Shown: positions 27,638 to 37,062 of the stretch, in pieces
Layout: each line of letters starts with the position of its first letter
Position numbering within the stretch: the stretch's first letter is position 1
DNA from: Pseudomonas sp. dw_358
Lineage (GTDB): Bacteria; Pseudomonadota; Gammaproteobacteria; Pseudomonadales; Pseudomonadaceae
DNA length: 64,000 bases
Reading direction: 5' to 3'
NCBI RefSeq assembly: GCF_018449655.1
Contig: NZ_JAAVUX010000003.1
Coordinates: forward strand, 330,691 to 394,690
Position numbers and translations under genes: made by a program
The notes under the pieces: generated by a model
The model's database searches: none
Seen by the model: the letters and a program-made list of their open reading frames with translations, nothing else
Told to the model about the DNA's origin: nothing

Positions 27638-29254
27638 ATGAGCCGACAGTTTAAATACGACGTCCTGATCATTGGCAGTGGCGCCGCGGGCCTGAGCCTG
27701 GCCCTCAACCTGCCCGCCCACGTGCGCATCGCGGTGCTGAGCAAGGGCGATCTGGCCAACGGTTCGACATTCTGGGCCCAGGGCGGCGTGGCCGCCGTGC
27801 TCGATGATACCGACACCGTGCAGTCCCATGTCGAGGATACGCTGGGAGCCGGGGGCGGCCTGTGCCACGAAGACGCCGTCCGCTTCACGGTGGAGCACAG
27901 TCGCGAAGCCATCGAATGGCTGATCGAGTTAGGGGTGCCCTTCACCCGCGATGAACATGGCGACAACCCTGACCAGCACTTCGAATTTCACCTGACCCGG
28001 GAAGGCGGCCACAGCCATCGGCGCATCATCCACGCCGCCGATGCCACCGGGGCCGCGATCTTTCGCACGCTACTGGCCAAGGCTCAGGATCAGCCCAACA
28101 TCGAGTTGCTGGAACAGCGTGTCGCCGTCGACCTGATTACCGAGCGTCGCCTCGGCCAGGCCGGCGATCGCTGCCTGGGCGCCTACGTGCTGGACCGTGG
28201 CACTGGCGAAGTCGACACCTTCGCGGCGCGCTTCGTGGTGGTTGCCACGGGCGGCGCCGCCAAGGTCTACCTGTACACCAGCAACCCCGACGGCGCCTGC
28301 GGCGACGGCATCGCCATGGCCTGGCGCGCGGGCTGCCGCGTGGCCAACCTGGAATTCAACCAGTTTCATCCCACCTGTCTGTATCACCCCCAGGCCAAAA
28401 GCTTTCTGATTACCGAAGCCCTACGCGGCGAAGGCGCCCACTTGAAACTGCCCAACGGCGAACGCTTCATGCCACGGTTCGACACCCGCGCCGAGTTGGC
28501 GCCCCGGGATGTCGTGGCCCGCGCCATCGACCATGAGATGAAACGCCTGGGCATCGACTGCGTATTCCTGGACATCAGCCACAAACCGGCTGAATTCATC
28601 AAGCTGCACTTTCCCACGGTGTATGACCGCTGCCTGGAATTCGGCATCGACATCACTCGCCAGGCTATCCCGGTGGTCCCGGCAGCACACTACACCTGTG
28701 GTGGCGTGATGGTCGACGCGCGTGGGCAAACTGACGTACCCGGGTTGTATGCCATCGGCGAAACCAGCTTCACCGGTCTGCACGGCGCCAATCGCATGGC
28801 CAGCAACTCGCTGCTCGAATGTTTCGTCTACGGTCGCTCGGCAGCGGTGGACATCCTCGAGCAATTGACCACGGTGGCGATGCCCGAATCCTTGCCCGCC
28901 TGGGACGCCAGCCAGGTGACGGATTCTGACGAAGATGTGATCATTGCGCATAACTGGGACGAACTACGGCGATTCATGTGGGATTACGTCGGCATCGTGC
29001 GCACCAACAAACGACTCCAGCGCGCTCGGCACCGGGTCCGCCTGCTACTCGGCGAGATCGATGAGTTCTACAGCAACTACAAGGTCAGCCGCGATTTGAT
29101 CGAGCTGCGCAATCTGGCTCAGGTGGCCGAATTGATGATCGAGTCGGCCATGCAACGCAAGGAAAGCCGTGGACTGCACTACACCCTGGATTACCCGGAA
29201 ATACTCCCCGAAGCCCGCGACACTATTGTGCTGCCGCCCACCTGGAACGGCTGA
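27638..29254 (+). CDS. nadB: L-aspartate oxidase NadB
   Basis: A 538-residue flavoprotein that oxidises aspartate to iminoaspartate, the first step of de novo NAD synthesis. The FAD-binding [15 protein letters not shown] is at the N-terminus; [26 protein letters not shown], and [23 protein letters not shown] (in two parts: TCGGVMVD and PGLYAIGE) are conserved in the succinate dehydrogenase/aspartate oxidase family. Head-to-head with algU, as in PAO1. Its 3' end overlaps the convergent ygfX gene by 32 bases. Confidence 0.95.
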   Translation: MSRQFKYDVLIIGSGAAGLSLALNLPAHVRIAVLSKGDLANGSTFWAQGGVAAVLDDTDTVQSHVEDTLGAGGGLCHEDAVRFTVEHSREAIEWLIELGVPFTRDEHGDNPDQHFEFHLTREGGHSHRRIIHAADATGAAIFRTLLAKAQDQPNIELLEQRVAVDLITERRLGQAGDRCLGAYVLDRGTGEVDTFAARFVVVATGGAAKVYLYTSNPDGACGDGIAMAWRAGCRVANLEFNQFHPTCLYHPQAKSFLITEALRGEGAHLKLPNGERFMPRFDTRAELAPRDVVARAIDHEMKRLGIDCVFLDISHKPAEFIKLHFPTVYDRCLEFGIDITRQAIPVVPAAHYTCGGVMVDARGQTDVPGLYAIGETSFTGLHGANRMASNSLLECFVYGRSAAVDILEQLTTVAMPESLPAWDASQVTDSDEDVIIAHNWDELRRFMWDYVGIVRTNKRLQRARHRVRLLLGEIDEFYSNYKVSRDLIELRNLAQVAELMIESAMQRKESRGLHYTLDYPEILPEARDTIVLPPTWNG

Positions 29255-29675
29255 ACTTGAGCAGCACCCGCAGCCTGCGGTGATGATCGGCGCTCAGGGT
29301 GTCGGCCGGCAGGCACAGGCTGCGGCTGAACCACTGGCCCGACTGACGCCAGCGCAACACAATCAGCATAGGGGTGGCGAGCGAATCAGCCTGTAGCTGC
29401 ACGCTGCGCCAGCCCAGTGCCGGACTCCACAGCTGCCAACCCTGCCCGTCGTGGCGCAGAGCGCGCCAGGCAGCAACATGGCTCAAACTGATGGTCCGCG
29501 GCACCTGCCAAAGGGCGTGCACCACACAGACCGCTATGCCCAAGGCACGAAACAGCGTATCGATATCCAGCAAGACCAAGGCCAGCAGCGCCATACCCTG
29601 CCCTGCCGCATAGGCGCCAAGCAGGCGCCGGGACGGCTGCCAGCGGCATTCGAAACGGTCACTTGGGCTGGACAC
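29223..29675 (-). CDS. ygfX: YgfX/CptA-like membrane protein
   Basis: A 150-residue protein with two closely spaced transmembrane segments (about 18-36 and 40-57) and a soluble C-terminal part ([16 protein letters not shown]). This fits YgfX, the partner gene of sdhE/ygfY in many gammaproteobacteria. In E. coli it was described as the toxin CptA affecting MreB and FtsZ, while sdhE was described as the cognate CptB; the toxin role is debated. It overlaps sdhE by 17 bases and nadB tail-to-tail by 32 bases. Confidence 0.75.
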   Translation of the reverse strand: MSSPSDRFECRWQPSRRLLGAYAAGQGMALLALVLLDIDTLFRALGIAVCVVHALWQVPRTISLSHVAAWRALRHDGQGWQLWSPALGWRSVQLQADSLATPMLIVLRWRQSGQWFSRSLCLPADTLSADHHRRLRVLLKFSRSRWAAAQ

Positions 29676-29913
29676 GGTCCAGTATCATGCGAACCATGCG
29701 TTGCAGCTCGGGATCCTCGGACTCCGCCCGCTCCATGAACCAACCGAACATGTCCTGATCCTCGCATTCGAGCAAGCGGGTGTAGCACTCGCGGTCGGCC
29801 TTGTCGAGGTGCGGATAGACCTCGCGCACGAACGGCACCAGCAACACATCCAGCTCCAGCATGCCGCGGCGGCTATGCCAGTAGAGCCGATTCAGTTCTA
29901 CGTCTTCAACCAT
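29659..29913 (-). CDS. sdhE: Succinate dehydrogenase assembly factor SdhE
   Basis: An 84-residue protein of the SdhE/CptB family that promotes FAD attachment to succinate dehydrogenase and fumarate reductase. The family signature [14 protein letters not shown] (the RGxxE motif, RRGMLE) is at residues 8-21, followed by [20 protein letters not shown] and a Trp-containing WFMERAE segment. The start ATG 29913 has GGAG upstream. It is followed by ygfX with overlap, as in many relatives. Confidence 0.92.
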   Translation of the reverse strand: MVEDVELNRLYWHSRRGMLELDVLLVPFVREVYPHLDKADRECYTRLLECEDQDMFGWFMERAESEDPELQRMVRMILDRVQPK

Positions 29914-30096
29914 GGAGCTCTCCTTTGGACAGGCGAGAAGTATACAGGAAGCCGTGTACCCCGGAGCGGGCCGTGGTAACCGCCCATGACGGTCCGGCTC
30001 CGTCACCGCCAGTAGCCGTAATAGTGGGAAGCCGCCTACCTATTTTCCCCGGCGCGCTCTATCATGGTGCCCAGTATCCCATTCCAGCGAAGACCC

Positions 30097-31038
30097 ATGG
30101 CCGATTCCGCATTTTTCTGCGTGCTGTCCCACGAAGGCATCCTGGCCGTGCGCGGCTCGGATGCTGGCAAGTTCCTGCAGGGTCAATTGACCTGTAACAT
30201 CAATTACCTTGATGAACATCATGCCAGTCTGGGTGCACGCTGCACCCAGAAGGGGCGCATGCAATCGAGCTTTCGCATCCTGTTGGAAGGCGACGGCGTC
30301 CTGCTGGCAATGGCCCATGAGTTGATCGAGCCACAGCTGGCTGATCTGAAGAAATACGCGGTGTTTTCCAAGTCAAAGCTCACCGATGAAAGTGCTTCCT
30401 GGGTCCGCTATGGGCTCGATCATGCCGATGCGCTGCTGACCGGCCTGGGCCTCGAGCTTGCTGCTCAGTCCGGCGCCGTGGTCCGCGCCGAAGGCTTGAT
30501 CGCGGTCAGGGTCTCTCCCGAGCGGGCAGAGCTCTGGGCGCCCGCCGATCAGGCCCTTGAGCTGCACCGCCGCCTCGCAGGACAGGCACGCGAGGCCAGG
30601 CTGAACGACTGGTTGCTGGGCCAGGTTCGCGCCGGCATCGCTCAGGTCATGCCCCAGACCCGCGAAGCATTCATCCCGCAAATGCTCAACCTGCAGGCCG
30701 TGGACGGTGTCAGCTTCAAGAAAGGCTGCTACACCGGTCAGGAAATCGTCGCGCGCATGCAATACCTCGGCAAGCTGAAGCAGCGCCTGTACCGCTTGCA
30801 CCTTGAAGGCGACGTATTACCTGAGCCTGGCGCCGAGCTGTTCTCGCCGGTGCATGCCAGCGCCGTCGGCGATGTCGCCCTGGCCGCCCGGGGAGAACAG
30901 GGCATCGAATTGCTGGCTGTGCTGCGAAACGATGCGGCCGAGCAAGGCGAATTGCATCTGGGCACGCCCGATGGGGCTCGCTTGGCACTGCTGGAATTGC
31001 CCTACACATTGGACCGTGACCGCGAGATCCAGCGCTGA
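30097..31038 (+). CDS. ygfZ: tRNA-modifying / folate-binding protein YgfZ
   Basis: A 313-residue relative of the GcvT aminomethyltransferase. The YgfZ hallmark KGCYTGQEIVARMQYLGKLK is present with its conserved Cys. YgfZ uses folate and helps Fe-S enzymes such as the methylthiotransferase MiaB. The start ATG at 30097 (MADSAFFCVL) was chosen over 30064 because it aligns with the family N-terminus and has the AAGA-rich leader. Divergent from sdhE. Confidence 0.88.
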   Translation: MADSAFFCVLSHEGILAVRGSDAGKFLQGQLTCNINYLDEHHASLGARCTQKGRMQSSFRILLEGDGVLLAMAHELIEPQLADLKKYAVFSKSKLTDESASWVRYGLDHADALLTGLGLELAAQSGAVVRAEGLIAVRVSPERAELWAPADQALELHRRLAGQAREARLNDWLLGQVRAGIAQVMPQTREAFIPQMLNLQAVDGVSFKKGCYTGQEIVARMQYLGKLKQRLYRLHLEGDVLPEPGAELFSPVHASAVGDVALAARGEQGIELLAVLRNDAAEQGELHLGTPDGARLALLELPYTLDRDREIQR

Positions 31039-31090
31039 TTCGCGCTTGTTCTGTGCCCTGAAGTGCTGATTTTCCGATAGAGAAACCCAG

Positions 31091-31903
31091 ATGAGCGAGT
31101 TGGCCGAAGTGGTGCAGAAGGATCTGCTGACAGCCATAGACAAGGACGACCTGGTATTGCCGACGCTTCCCGAGGTGGCCTTGGCGATACGTGAGGCGGC
31201 CGAAGACAGCGAAATCAGCGTCAGTCAGCTCAGCCGCGTGATCGGTCGCGATGCGGCACTGGCCGCCCGCCTGATCCAGGTGGTCAACAGTCCGCTGTTG
31301 CGGGCCACGGTCGAAGTCACCGACCTGCACACTGCGATCACCCGACTGGGGGTCAATTACAGTTGCAACCTCGCCATCGGCCTGGTCATTGAACAGATCT
31401 TTCACGCTCGTTCCAGCGTGGTCGAGCACAAAATGCGCGAGGTCTGGCAGCAGAGTCAGGAAATTGCCGGGATCAGCTACGAAATCTGCCGTCGCTTCGA
31501 TGGCCTGGAACCGGATCAAGGGGCCCTGGCCGGCTTGATCCACCAGATCGGCGTGCTGCCCATTCTTACCTACGCCCAGGACAACAATGAATTGCTGTCC
31601 GACCCCGTGTGCCTGAACCACGTGATCGACGCCATCCACCCGGTGATCGGCGCCAAGATCCTGCGTAAGTGGGAGTTCCCCCTTGCCCTGGCCAAAGTGC
31701 CCGGACAGTACCTGGACCGCGAGCGCGAGTCGCCGCGCGCCGACTATGGCGATGTCGTGCAAGTGGCGACCCTGCTCAACCAGCGCGGCCGCGATCCGGT
31801 GCTGGGGATTTCCGATCTGCCCGCCTACAGGCAACTGCGCATGCATTCGCGCGCGCCCATGACCGAAGAACAACTGCAGGCAGCCAGGGACATGTTCTGC
31901 TGA
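31091..31903 (+). CDS. HDOD domain protein
   Basis: A 270-residue protein dominated by an HDOD domain (about residues 20-215): LPTLPEVALAIREAAED, VSQLSRVIGRDAALAARLIQVVNS and LIHQIGVLPILTYAQ. HDOD proteins lack the HD catalytic pair and act as signalling scaffolds, often near two-component or c-di-GMP genes. It starts 52 bases after ygfZ and is convergent with the tctE-like kinase gene. No output domain is visible, so its role is unknown. Confidence 0.85.
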   Translation: MSELAEVVQKDLLTAIDKDDLVLPTLPEVALAIREAAEDSEISVSQLSRVIGRDAALAARLIQVVNSPLLRATVEVTDLHTAITRLGVNYSCNLAIGLVIEQIFHARSSVVEHKMREVWQQSQEIAGISYEICRRFDGLEPDQGALAGLIHQIGVLPILTYAQDNNELLSDPVCLNHVIDAIHPVIGAKILRKWEFPLALAKVPGQYLDRERESPRADYGDVVQVATLLNQRGRDPVLGISDLPAYRQLRMHSRAPMTEEQLQAARDMFC

Positions 31904-31915
31904 CATCCGAGCTGA

Positions 31916-33295
31916 TCAGACGGCCGTGAACGCCACCCGCACCCGCAACCCTCCCTTCCCGCCTTCGTGCAGGCTCACCTGGGCCCGGTGCGCGCGGCAT
32001 ATCTCGCCGACAATCGCGAGGCCCAAGCCGGTACCCTGGGTGCCGCACCGGTAAAAGCGCTCGAACACCCGTTCGCGCTCCTCGGTCGGGATGCCGGGCC
32101 CATCGTCCTCCACCTCCAACACCGCCGGCCAGCTCACGCGCAAGATCACACTGCCACCTGAGGGGGTGTGGGCCAACGCGTTGTCCACCAGGTTGCTCAG
32201 CAGTTCATACAACAGCGTCGGGTCGCCCCGTAGCCACACGGGCTGCTCTGCCTCCAGCGCCAGCGCCACGCCACGGCCGTGGGCCAGGGCGGCCATGGAC
32301 AGGCCAAGTTCGCGCGCCAACTGCGCCAGGTCGACGGGCTGTGCGCCACCGTCGGTCATGGCCCGGGCACCGTTTTCGATCCGGGCCAGAGACAACAACT
32401 GGTTGGCCAGACCAACCAGGCGATCAGTGCTGTGGGCCGCCGCTTGCAAGGCCAGTCGCCATTCTTCCGGCGCCGGGGCGCGCAGGCCCAGCTCCAGCCG
32501 CGCCTTGAGGGCCGCCAATGGCGTGCGCAGCTCGTGGGCCGCCTCAGCGACGAACTGCGCCTGACGTTTGAACTGCTGGCGTAACCGTGCGGTGAAGTGG
32601 TCCAGGGCACGGGCCAGGGGGCGCAATTCCTGCTGCACGTCGATCGCGGGCAATGGCCGCAAATCATCCGGCTGTCGCGCCTCCACCGCCATGCGCAGAC
32701 GCTCGAGAGGTCGCAGCGCGGCGCTGACCATGTGCCACACCAGCAGCAGCGCGCCGACGCCCAGCAGGCCCAGACGAAACAGCGTGTCGCTCATCAGGCT
32801 ACGCGCCATGCGCACCCGCGCCTCATCGGTTTCGGCCACGCGGATTTCGACCATGCCGTTCATCTGCGGGTCGCTGATGGCTTTGAGCAGGCTGACGACA
32901 CGTACGTCCTGACCGCGGTAGCGGGCGCTGTAGAAACGCGCCAGGGCAGGATAATCATCCGTGCGCGGCGCATCGGCGGGAGGTGGCGGCAAGTCTTCGT
33001 AGCCGGACACCGGCCGGCCCTGAATATCATTGATCTGATAGTAGATCCGCCCGGCGCTGTCGTAAGCGAAGGTATCGAGGGCCAGCCAGGGCACCTCGAC
33101 ACTGAGACTGGCCTCATGGGGCGACAGCCTCGCGGCGAGGGTCCGTGCCGAGGCCAGCAGTGTGCGGTCATAGGCGGTGTCTGCGGCCTCGCGGCCGTTC
33201 CAGTAAGCACTCAAGCCACTGGCTAGCATCAGCACCACCAACAGCACGGCCAGACTGCACAGCAACCGCCAGCGCAGACTCTCGGCCCTAGGCAT
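31916..33295 (-). CDS. tctE: Sensor histidine kinase, TctE-like
   Basis: A 459-residue membrane kinase: transmembrane helices at about 12-32 and 165-190 flank a periplasmic sensor domain of the 2CSK_N type (AYDRTLLASARTLAARLS; RIYYQINDIQGRPVSG). HAMP, then DHp with the phospho-His in AEAAHELRTPLAAL, and an ATPase domain with N box (LLSNLVDNALAHT), DDGPGIP and GTGLGLAIV. It overlaps the response regulator by eight bases. Its position beside tctCBA argues that it senses citrate or related tricarboxylates. Confidence 0.9.
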   Translation of the reverse strand: MPRAESLRWRLLCSLAVLLVVLMLASGLSAYWNGREAADTAYDRTLLASARTLAARLSPHEASLSVEVPWLALDTFAYDSAGRIYYQINDIQGRPVSGYEDLPPPPADAPRTDDYPALARFYSARYRGQDVRVVSLLKAISDPQMNGMVEIRVAETDEARVRMARSLMSDTLFRLGLLGVGALLLVWHMVSAALRPLERLRMAVEARQPDDLRPLPAIDVQQELRPLARALDHFTARLRQQFKRQAQFVAEAAHELRTPLAALKARLELGLRAPAPEEWRLALQAAAHSTDRLVGLANQLLSLARIENGARAMTDGGAQPVDLAQLARELGLSMAALAHGRGVALALEAEQPVWLRGDPTLLYELLSNLVDNALAHTPSGGSVILRVSWPAVLEVEDDGPGIPTEERERVFERFYRCGTQGTGLGLAIVGEICRAHRAQVSLHEGGKGGLRVRVAFTAV

Positions 33296-33959
33296 CCCGA
33301 CTCTCCAGCAGATAACCCAGACCGCGAAAGGTAACGATGGCCACCGCGTGGCCCTCAAGCTTTCTGCGCAGGCGATGCACATAGATTTCGATAGCCTCGG
33401 CGCTGGCCTCTTCGTCGAGGCCGAACACCTTTGCCGCCAGCTGCTCCTTGCTCATCACCCGACCGGGCCGCGCGATCAACGCCTGCAAGACCGAGTGTTC
33501 CCGGGCAGTCAGTATCAAGGGTTGCTCGGTCAGGCTGAAACGTGAGGTATCAAGATCATAGAGCAGCGGCCCGCACCGCTGCCGACGCTCGCCGCCCAGC
33601 ACCGTGCGCCGCAGCAAGGCGTTGACCCGGGCTTGCAGTTCGCTCAACGCGAAGGGCTTGGCGAGGTAGTCATCGGCCCCCAGATTCAACCCGTGGACCC
33701 GGTCCCTGACGTCGCTGCGTGCAGTCAACATCAACACCGGCAGGGTCTTGCCGCGGGCACGCAAGCGGGCCAGCACCTGAAAACCGTCCAGCCGAGGCAG
33801 GCCCACATCGAGCACGGCCATGGCGTAATCCTCATCGGTCAGCGCCAGGTCGGCCAATATCCCGTCGCTCAACACATCGACGGTCAGACCAGCGGCCTTG
33901 AGGGTCTGGACAATGCTGTCGGCCAGGGATGGATGGTCTTCGACGAGCAGCACGCGCAT
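33288..33959 (-). CDS. tctD: OmpR-family response regulator, TctD-like
   Basis: A 223-residue regulator: receiver domain with phosphoacceptor Asp in AVLDVGLP (about residue 51) and Lys in DDYLAKPF, then a winged-helix DNA-binding domain (TAREHSVLQALIARPGRVMS; EIYVHRLRRKLEGH). Paired with the TctE-like kinase and divergent from tctC. A direct repeat in the 113-base intergenic region (33999-34017) is a good candidate binding site. Confidence 0.92.
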   Translation of the reverse strand: MRVLLVEDHPSLADSIVQTLKAAGLTVDVLSDGILADLALTDEDYAMAVLDVGLPRLDGFQVLARLRARGKTLPVLMLTARSDVRDRVHGLNLGADDYLAKPFALSELQARVNALLRRTVLGGERRQRCGPLLYDLDTSRFSLTEQPLILTAREHSVLQALIARPGRVMSKEQLAAKVFGLDEEASAEAIEIYVHRLRRKLEGHAVAIVTFRGLGYLLESRDA

Positions 33960-33998
33960 CGGTTTCTCCTGTTGTTATAGGTGTGGCAAAAGCCGGCG

Positions 33999-34017
33999 TG
34001 AAAGGTCGCTGAAAGGT
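33999..34017. promoter_or_regulatory. Direct repeat, putative TctD operator
   Basis: TGAAAGGT occurs at 33999-34006 and again at 34010-34017, an 11-base start-to-start spacing on one DNA face, as usual for OmpR/PhoB-family dimers. It sits 56 bases upstream of the tctC start and 40 bases upstream of tctD. Binding by TctD is inferred from position and spacing. Confidence 0.55.
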
Positions 34018-34072
34018 TCGGCGCTTAGCATCCGCTCCCTCACGACAAAAACAAGATCGGAGAAACATCCTG

Positions 34073-35050
34073 ATGCGATTCCTGCGCCCGATGGCGATCG
34101 CCGCCTGCACGACACTTCTGCTGGTTGCGCCTCTGTACGCCGAGCCCAAACGCCCCGAATGCATAGCTCCCGCCTCTCCCGGTGGCGGTTTCGACCTCAC
34201 CTGCAAGTTGATCCAGAGTGCGTTGGTCAACGAGAAGATTCTCGGCAAAGCCATGCGCGTGACCTACATGCCGGGGGGCGTGGGCGCTGTGGCCTATAAC
34301 GCGGTAGTGGCCCAGCGCCCGGCCGATCCCGGCACCCTGGTGGCCTGGTCCAGCGGCTCGCTGCTCAACCTGGCCCAAGGCAAATTCGGTCGCTACGACG
34401 AGAACGCGGTGCGCTGGCTGGCCGCCGTGGGCACCAGCTATGGCGCCATTGCGGTGAAAAGCGACTCGCCCTTCAAGACCCTCGACGACCTGGTCAAGGC
34501 CCTGAAAGACAACCCCAGCCAAGTGGTGATCGGTGCCGGGGGCACCGTCGGCAGCCAGGACTGGATGCAGACCGCCTTGATCGCCAAGGCTGCCGGCGTC
34601 AACCCCCGCGAGCTGCGCTATGTGGCGCTGGAAGGGGGCGGCGAAATTGTCACGGCGCTGCTCGGCGGCCATATCCAGGTCGGCAGCACCGACATCTCCG
34701 ATTCCATGCCACACCTGCAAAGCGGTGGCATGCGCCTGTTGGCGGTGTTCTCGGAACAGCGCCTGGAAAAGGACGGCATGGCCCAGATCCCCACCGCTCG
34801 CGAACAGGGTTACGACATCGTCTGGCCGGTGGTACGCGGCTTCTACCTCGGGCCCAAGGTCAGTGACGCAGAGTACGCATGGTGGAAAACCGCCTTTGAC
34901 GGCTTGTTGATCTCCGACGCGTTCAAGACCTTGCGCGAGGAGCGCGAACTCTTCCCGTTCGCCATGACCGGGCCGTCATTGGAAGCTTACGTCAAACAAC
35001 AGGTGACCACCTACAGGGGCCTGGCCCAGGAGTTCGGCCTGATCCAATAG
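34073..35050 (+). CDS. tctC: Tripartite tricarboxylate transporter substrate-binding protein TctC
   Basis: A 325-residue periplasmic binding protein with signal peptide (MRFLRPMAIAACTTLLLVAP, cut near YAEP). TctC-family marks are CIAPASPGGGFDLTCKL, the YMPGGVGAVAYN region and VGSTDISDSM. It delivers citrate or other tricarboxylates to the TctAB membrane complex. In PAO1 the operon begins with the porin gene opdH; here tctC is the first gene after the divergent regulator. Confidence 0.92.
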   Translation: MRFLRPMAIAACTTLLLVAPLYAEPKRPECIAPASPGGGFDLTCKLIQSALVNEKILGKAMRVTYMPGGVGAVAYNAVVAQRPADPGTLVAWSSGSLLNLAQGKFGRYDENAVRWLAAVGTSYGAIAVKSDSPFKTLDDLVKALKDNPSQVVIGAGGTVGSQDWMQTALIAKAAGVNPRELRYVALEGGGEIVTALLGGHIQVGSTDISDSMPHLQSGGMRLLAVFSEQRLEKDGMAQIPTAREQGYDIVWPVVRGFYLGPKVSDAEYAWWKTAFDGLLISDAFKTLREERELFPFAMTGPSLEAYVKQQVTTYRGLAQEFGLIQ

Positions 35051-35077
35051 CTCGCCTGCCCGTAAAGGAATCTGACC

Positions 35078-35536
35078 ATGACTGCCCAACGCATCCTTGC
35101 GCTGATACTGCTGATCGCCTGCGCCTTGCTCGCCACGATGGCCTGGCCCTATCAGGCGGCGTTCTCCTACGAGCCGGTCGGGCCCCGTGCCTACCCCTTG
35201 CTCATCCTCGGGCTGATGGCTGTGGCCCTGATCTACATGGCCTGGCGGCCGGTGGCGGCAGTGCCGGACGCCGACGAGCCCGCGCTGGACCCTGCTGCCC
35301 TGACCAAGATCGCCCAGTGCACGGCGTTGTTGCTGCTGTTCGCCGGGCTGTTCGAGCCCCTCGGTTTCATCCTCGCCAGCGTGCTGGCAGGTATTCCCAT
35401 GGCGCGACTATACGGCGGCCGCTGGCTGCCCGCCGCGCTGGTCATCAGCCTGATGAGCATCGGCTTGTACCTGCTGTTCGACAAGGCAATGGACGTGCCA
35501 TTGCCGTTGGGCGTCCTCGATATTCTGGAGAACTGA
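35078..35536 (+). CDS. tctB: Tripartite tricarboxylate transporter small membrane subunit TctB
   Basis: A 152-residue inner-membrane protein with four hydrophobic segments (about 4-24, 42-60, 77-99, 115-138), the size and topology of TctB. The YEPVGPRAYPLLILG segment after the first helix is a family signature. It sits between tctC (27 bases) and tctA (3 bases). Confidence 0.92.
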   Translation: MTAQRILALILLIACALLATMAWPYQAAFSYEPVGPRAYPLLILGLMAVALIYMAWRPVAAVPDADEPALDPAALTKIAQCTALLLLFAGLFEPLGFILASVLAGIPMARLYGGRWLPAALVISLMSIGLYLLFDKAMDVPLPLGVLDILEN

Positions 35537-35539
35537 ACA

Positions 35540-37054
35540 GTGGACACACTTGGATACCTGGGCCAGGGCTTCGGCGTCGCCCTCACGCCCTACAACCTGA
35601 TCACCGCCTTGTGCGGCACCCTGATCGGCACCGTGGTCGGTTTGCTCCCGGGCTTGGGACCGATCAATGGCGTGGCCTTGCTCATTCCGATTGCCTACGC
35701 CCTCGGCCTGCCGCCGGAGTCCGCGCTGATCCTGCTGGCGGCGGTGTACCTGGGCTGTGAATATGGCGGCCGCATCAGCTCGATTCTGCTGAACATTCCC
35801 GGCGAGGCCTCCACGGTCATGACCACCCTCGACGGTTACCCCATGGCGCGCAACGGCCTGGCAGGCGTCGCCCTGTCGCTATCAGCCTGGAGCTCGTTCA
35901 TCGGAGCGCTGATCGCCACCTGCGCCATGGTGCTGTTTGCACCCCTGCTGGCGCAGTGGGCCATCGCGTTCGGCCCGGCGGAATATTTCGTGTTGATGGT
36001 ATTTGCTGTTGTCTGCCTCGGGGGCATGGCGGGAGACAAACCGCTGAAGACCTTCGTCGCCGCACTGATCGGCCTGTTCCTGGCCAGCATCGGCATCGAC
36101 GCCAACAGCGGCGTATACCGCTTCACTGGCGACATGGTCCACCTGGCAGACGGCATCCCCTTCGTGGCGCTGGTGCTGGGGTTGTTTTCCATCAGTGAAA
36201 TCCTGCTTCTGCTGGAAAAGACCCATCACGGCCAAAAAGCGGTCAAGGCCAGCGGGCGCATGATGTTCAACGTCAAGGAGGCGGCTTCGGTGTTCTGGGT
36301 CAACATCCGCTGCGGCGTTCTAGGCTTCATCATGGGTGTGCTGCCCGGCGCAGGAGCGACATTGGCCAGCGCCGTGGCTTACACCACGGAAAAGCGCCTG
36401 GCCGGCGCCAGTGGCGAGTTCGGCAAAGGCGACAAACGTGGCCTCGCGGCACCGGAAACCGCCATCGGCGCTACCGCCTGCGGCGCCTTGGTGCCGATGC
36501 TGACCTTGGGCGTCCCGGGCTCTGGCACCACGGCGGTGATGATCGGCGCCCTGTCGCTGTACAACATCACCCCCGGCCCGCTGTTGTTTCAACAGCAGCC
36601 GGACATTGTCTGGGGGCTGATCGCGTCGCTGTTCATCGCCAACGTCATGCTGGTGGTGCTCAACATCCCGATGATCCGCGTGTTTACCCGCATTCTCTCG
36701 GTACCGAACTGGGCGCTGGTGCCGGTGATCGCCATCATCACCGCCATCGGGGTCTACGCAGTGCATGCCACGACGTTCGACCTGTTCCTGATGATCGGCA
36801 TCGGCATTTTCGGCTACGCCCTGCGCAAACTGGACTTTCCGCTGTCGCCGATTCTGCTGGGCTTCATTCTCGGCGGCCTGATGGAACAGAACCTGCGTCG
36901 CGCGCTGTCGATCTCCAGCGGTGCTTTGGACATCCTCTATGCCAGCCCGATTGCCCTCGGCGTCTGGTGCCTGAGCGCGGTGGTGCTGGTACTGCCGCTG
37001 TTCAGGCTGTGGCGCAAGCGCGCCAAACTGCGCCGCGCACCTTCCGAGGTCTGA
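35540..37054 (+). CDS. tctA: Tripartite tricarboxylate transporter large membrane subunit TctA
   Basis: A 504-residue protein with about 12 membrane segments. TctA signatures: GTLIGTVVGLLPGLGPINGVALL, YLGCEYGGRISSILLNIPGE and VPMLTLGVPGSGTTAVMIGAL. It is the transport channel of the TTT system. The start codon is GTG 35540, three bases after tctB. Convergent with ung across eight bases. Confidence 0.94.
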   Translation: MDTLGYLGQGFGVALTPYNLITALCGTLIGTVVGLLPGLGPINGVALLIPIAYALGLPPESALILLAAVYLGCEYGGRISSILLNIPGEASTVMTTLDGYPMARNGLAGVALSLSAWSSFIGALIATCAMVLFAPLLAQWAIAFGPAEYFVLMVFAVVCLGGMAGDKPLKTFVAALIGLFLASIGIDANSGVYRFTGDMVHLADGIPFVALVLGLFSISEILLLLEKTHHGQKAVKASGRMMFNVKEAASVFWVNIRCGVLGFIMGVLPGAGATLASAVAYTTEKRLAGASGEFGKGDKRGLAAPETAIGATACGALVPMLTLGVPGSGTTAVMIGALSLYNITPGPLLFQQQPDIVWGLIASLFIANVMLVVLNIPMIRVFTRILSVPNWALVPVIAIITAIGVYAVHATTFDLFLMIGIGIFGYALRKLDFPLSPILLGFILGGLMEQNLRRALSISSGALDILYASPIALGVWCLSAVVLVLPLFRLWRKRAKLRRAPSEV

Positions 37055-37062
37055 AGCAGGGT

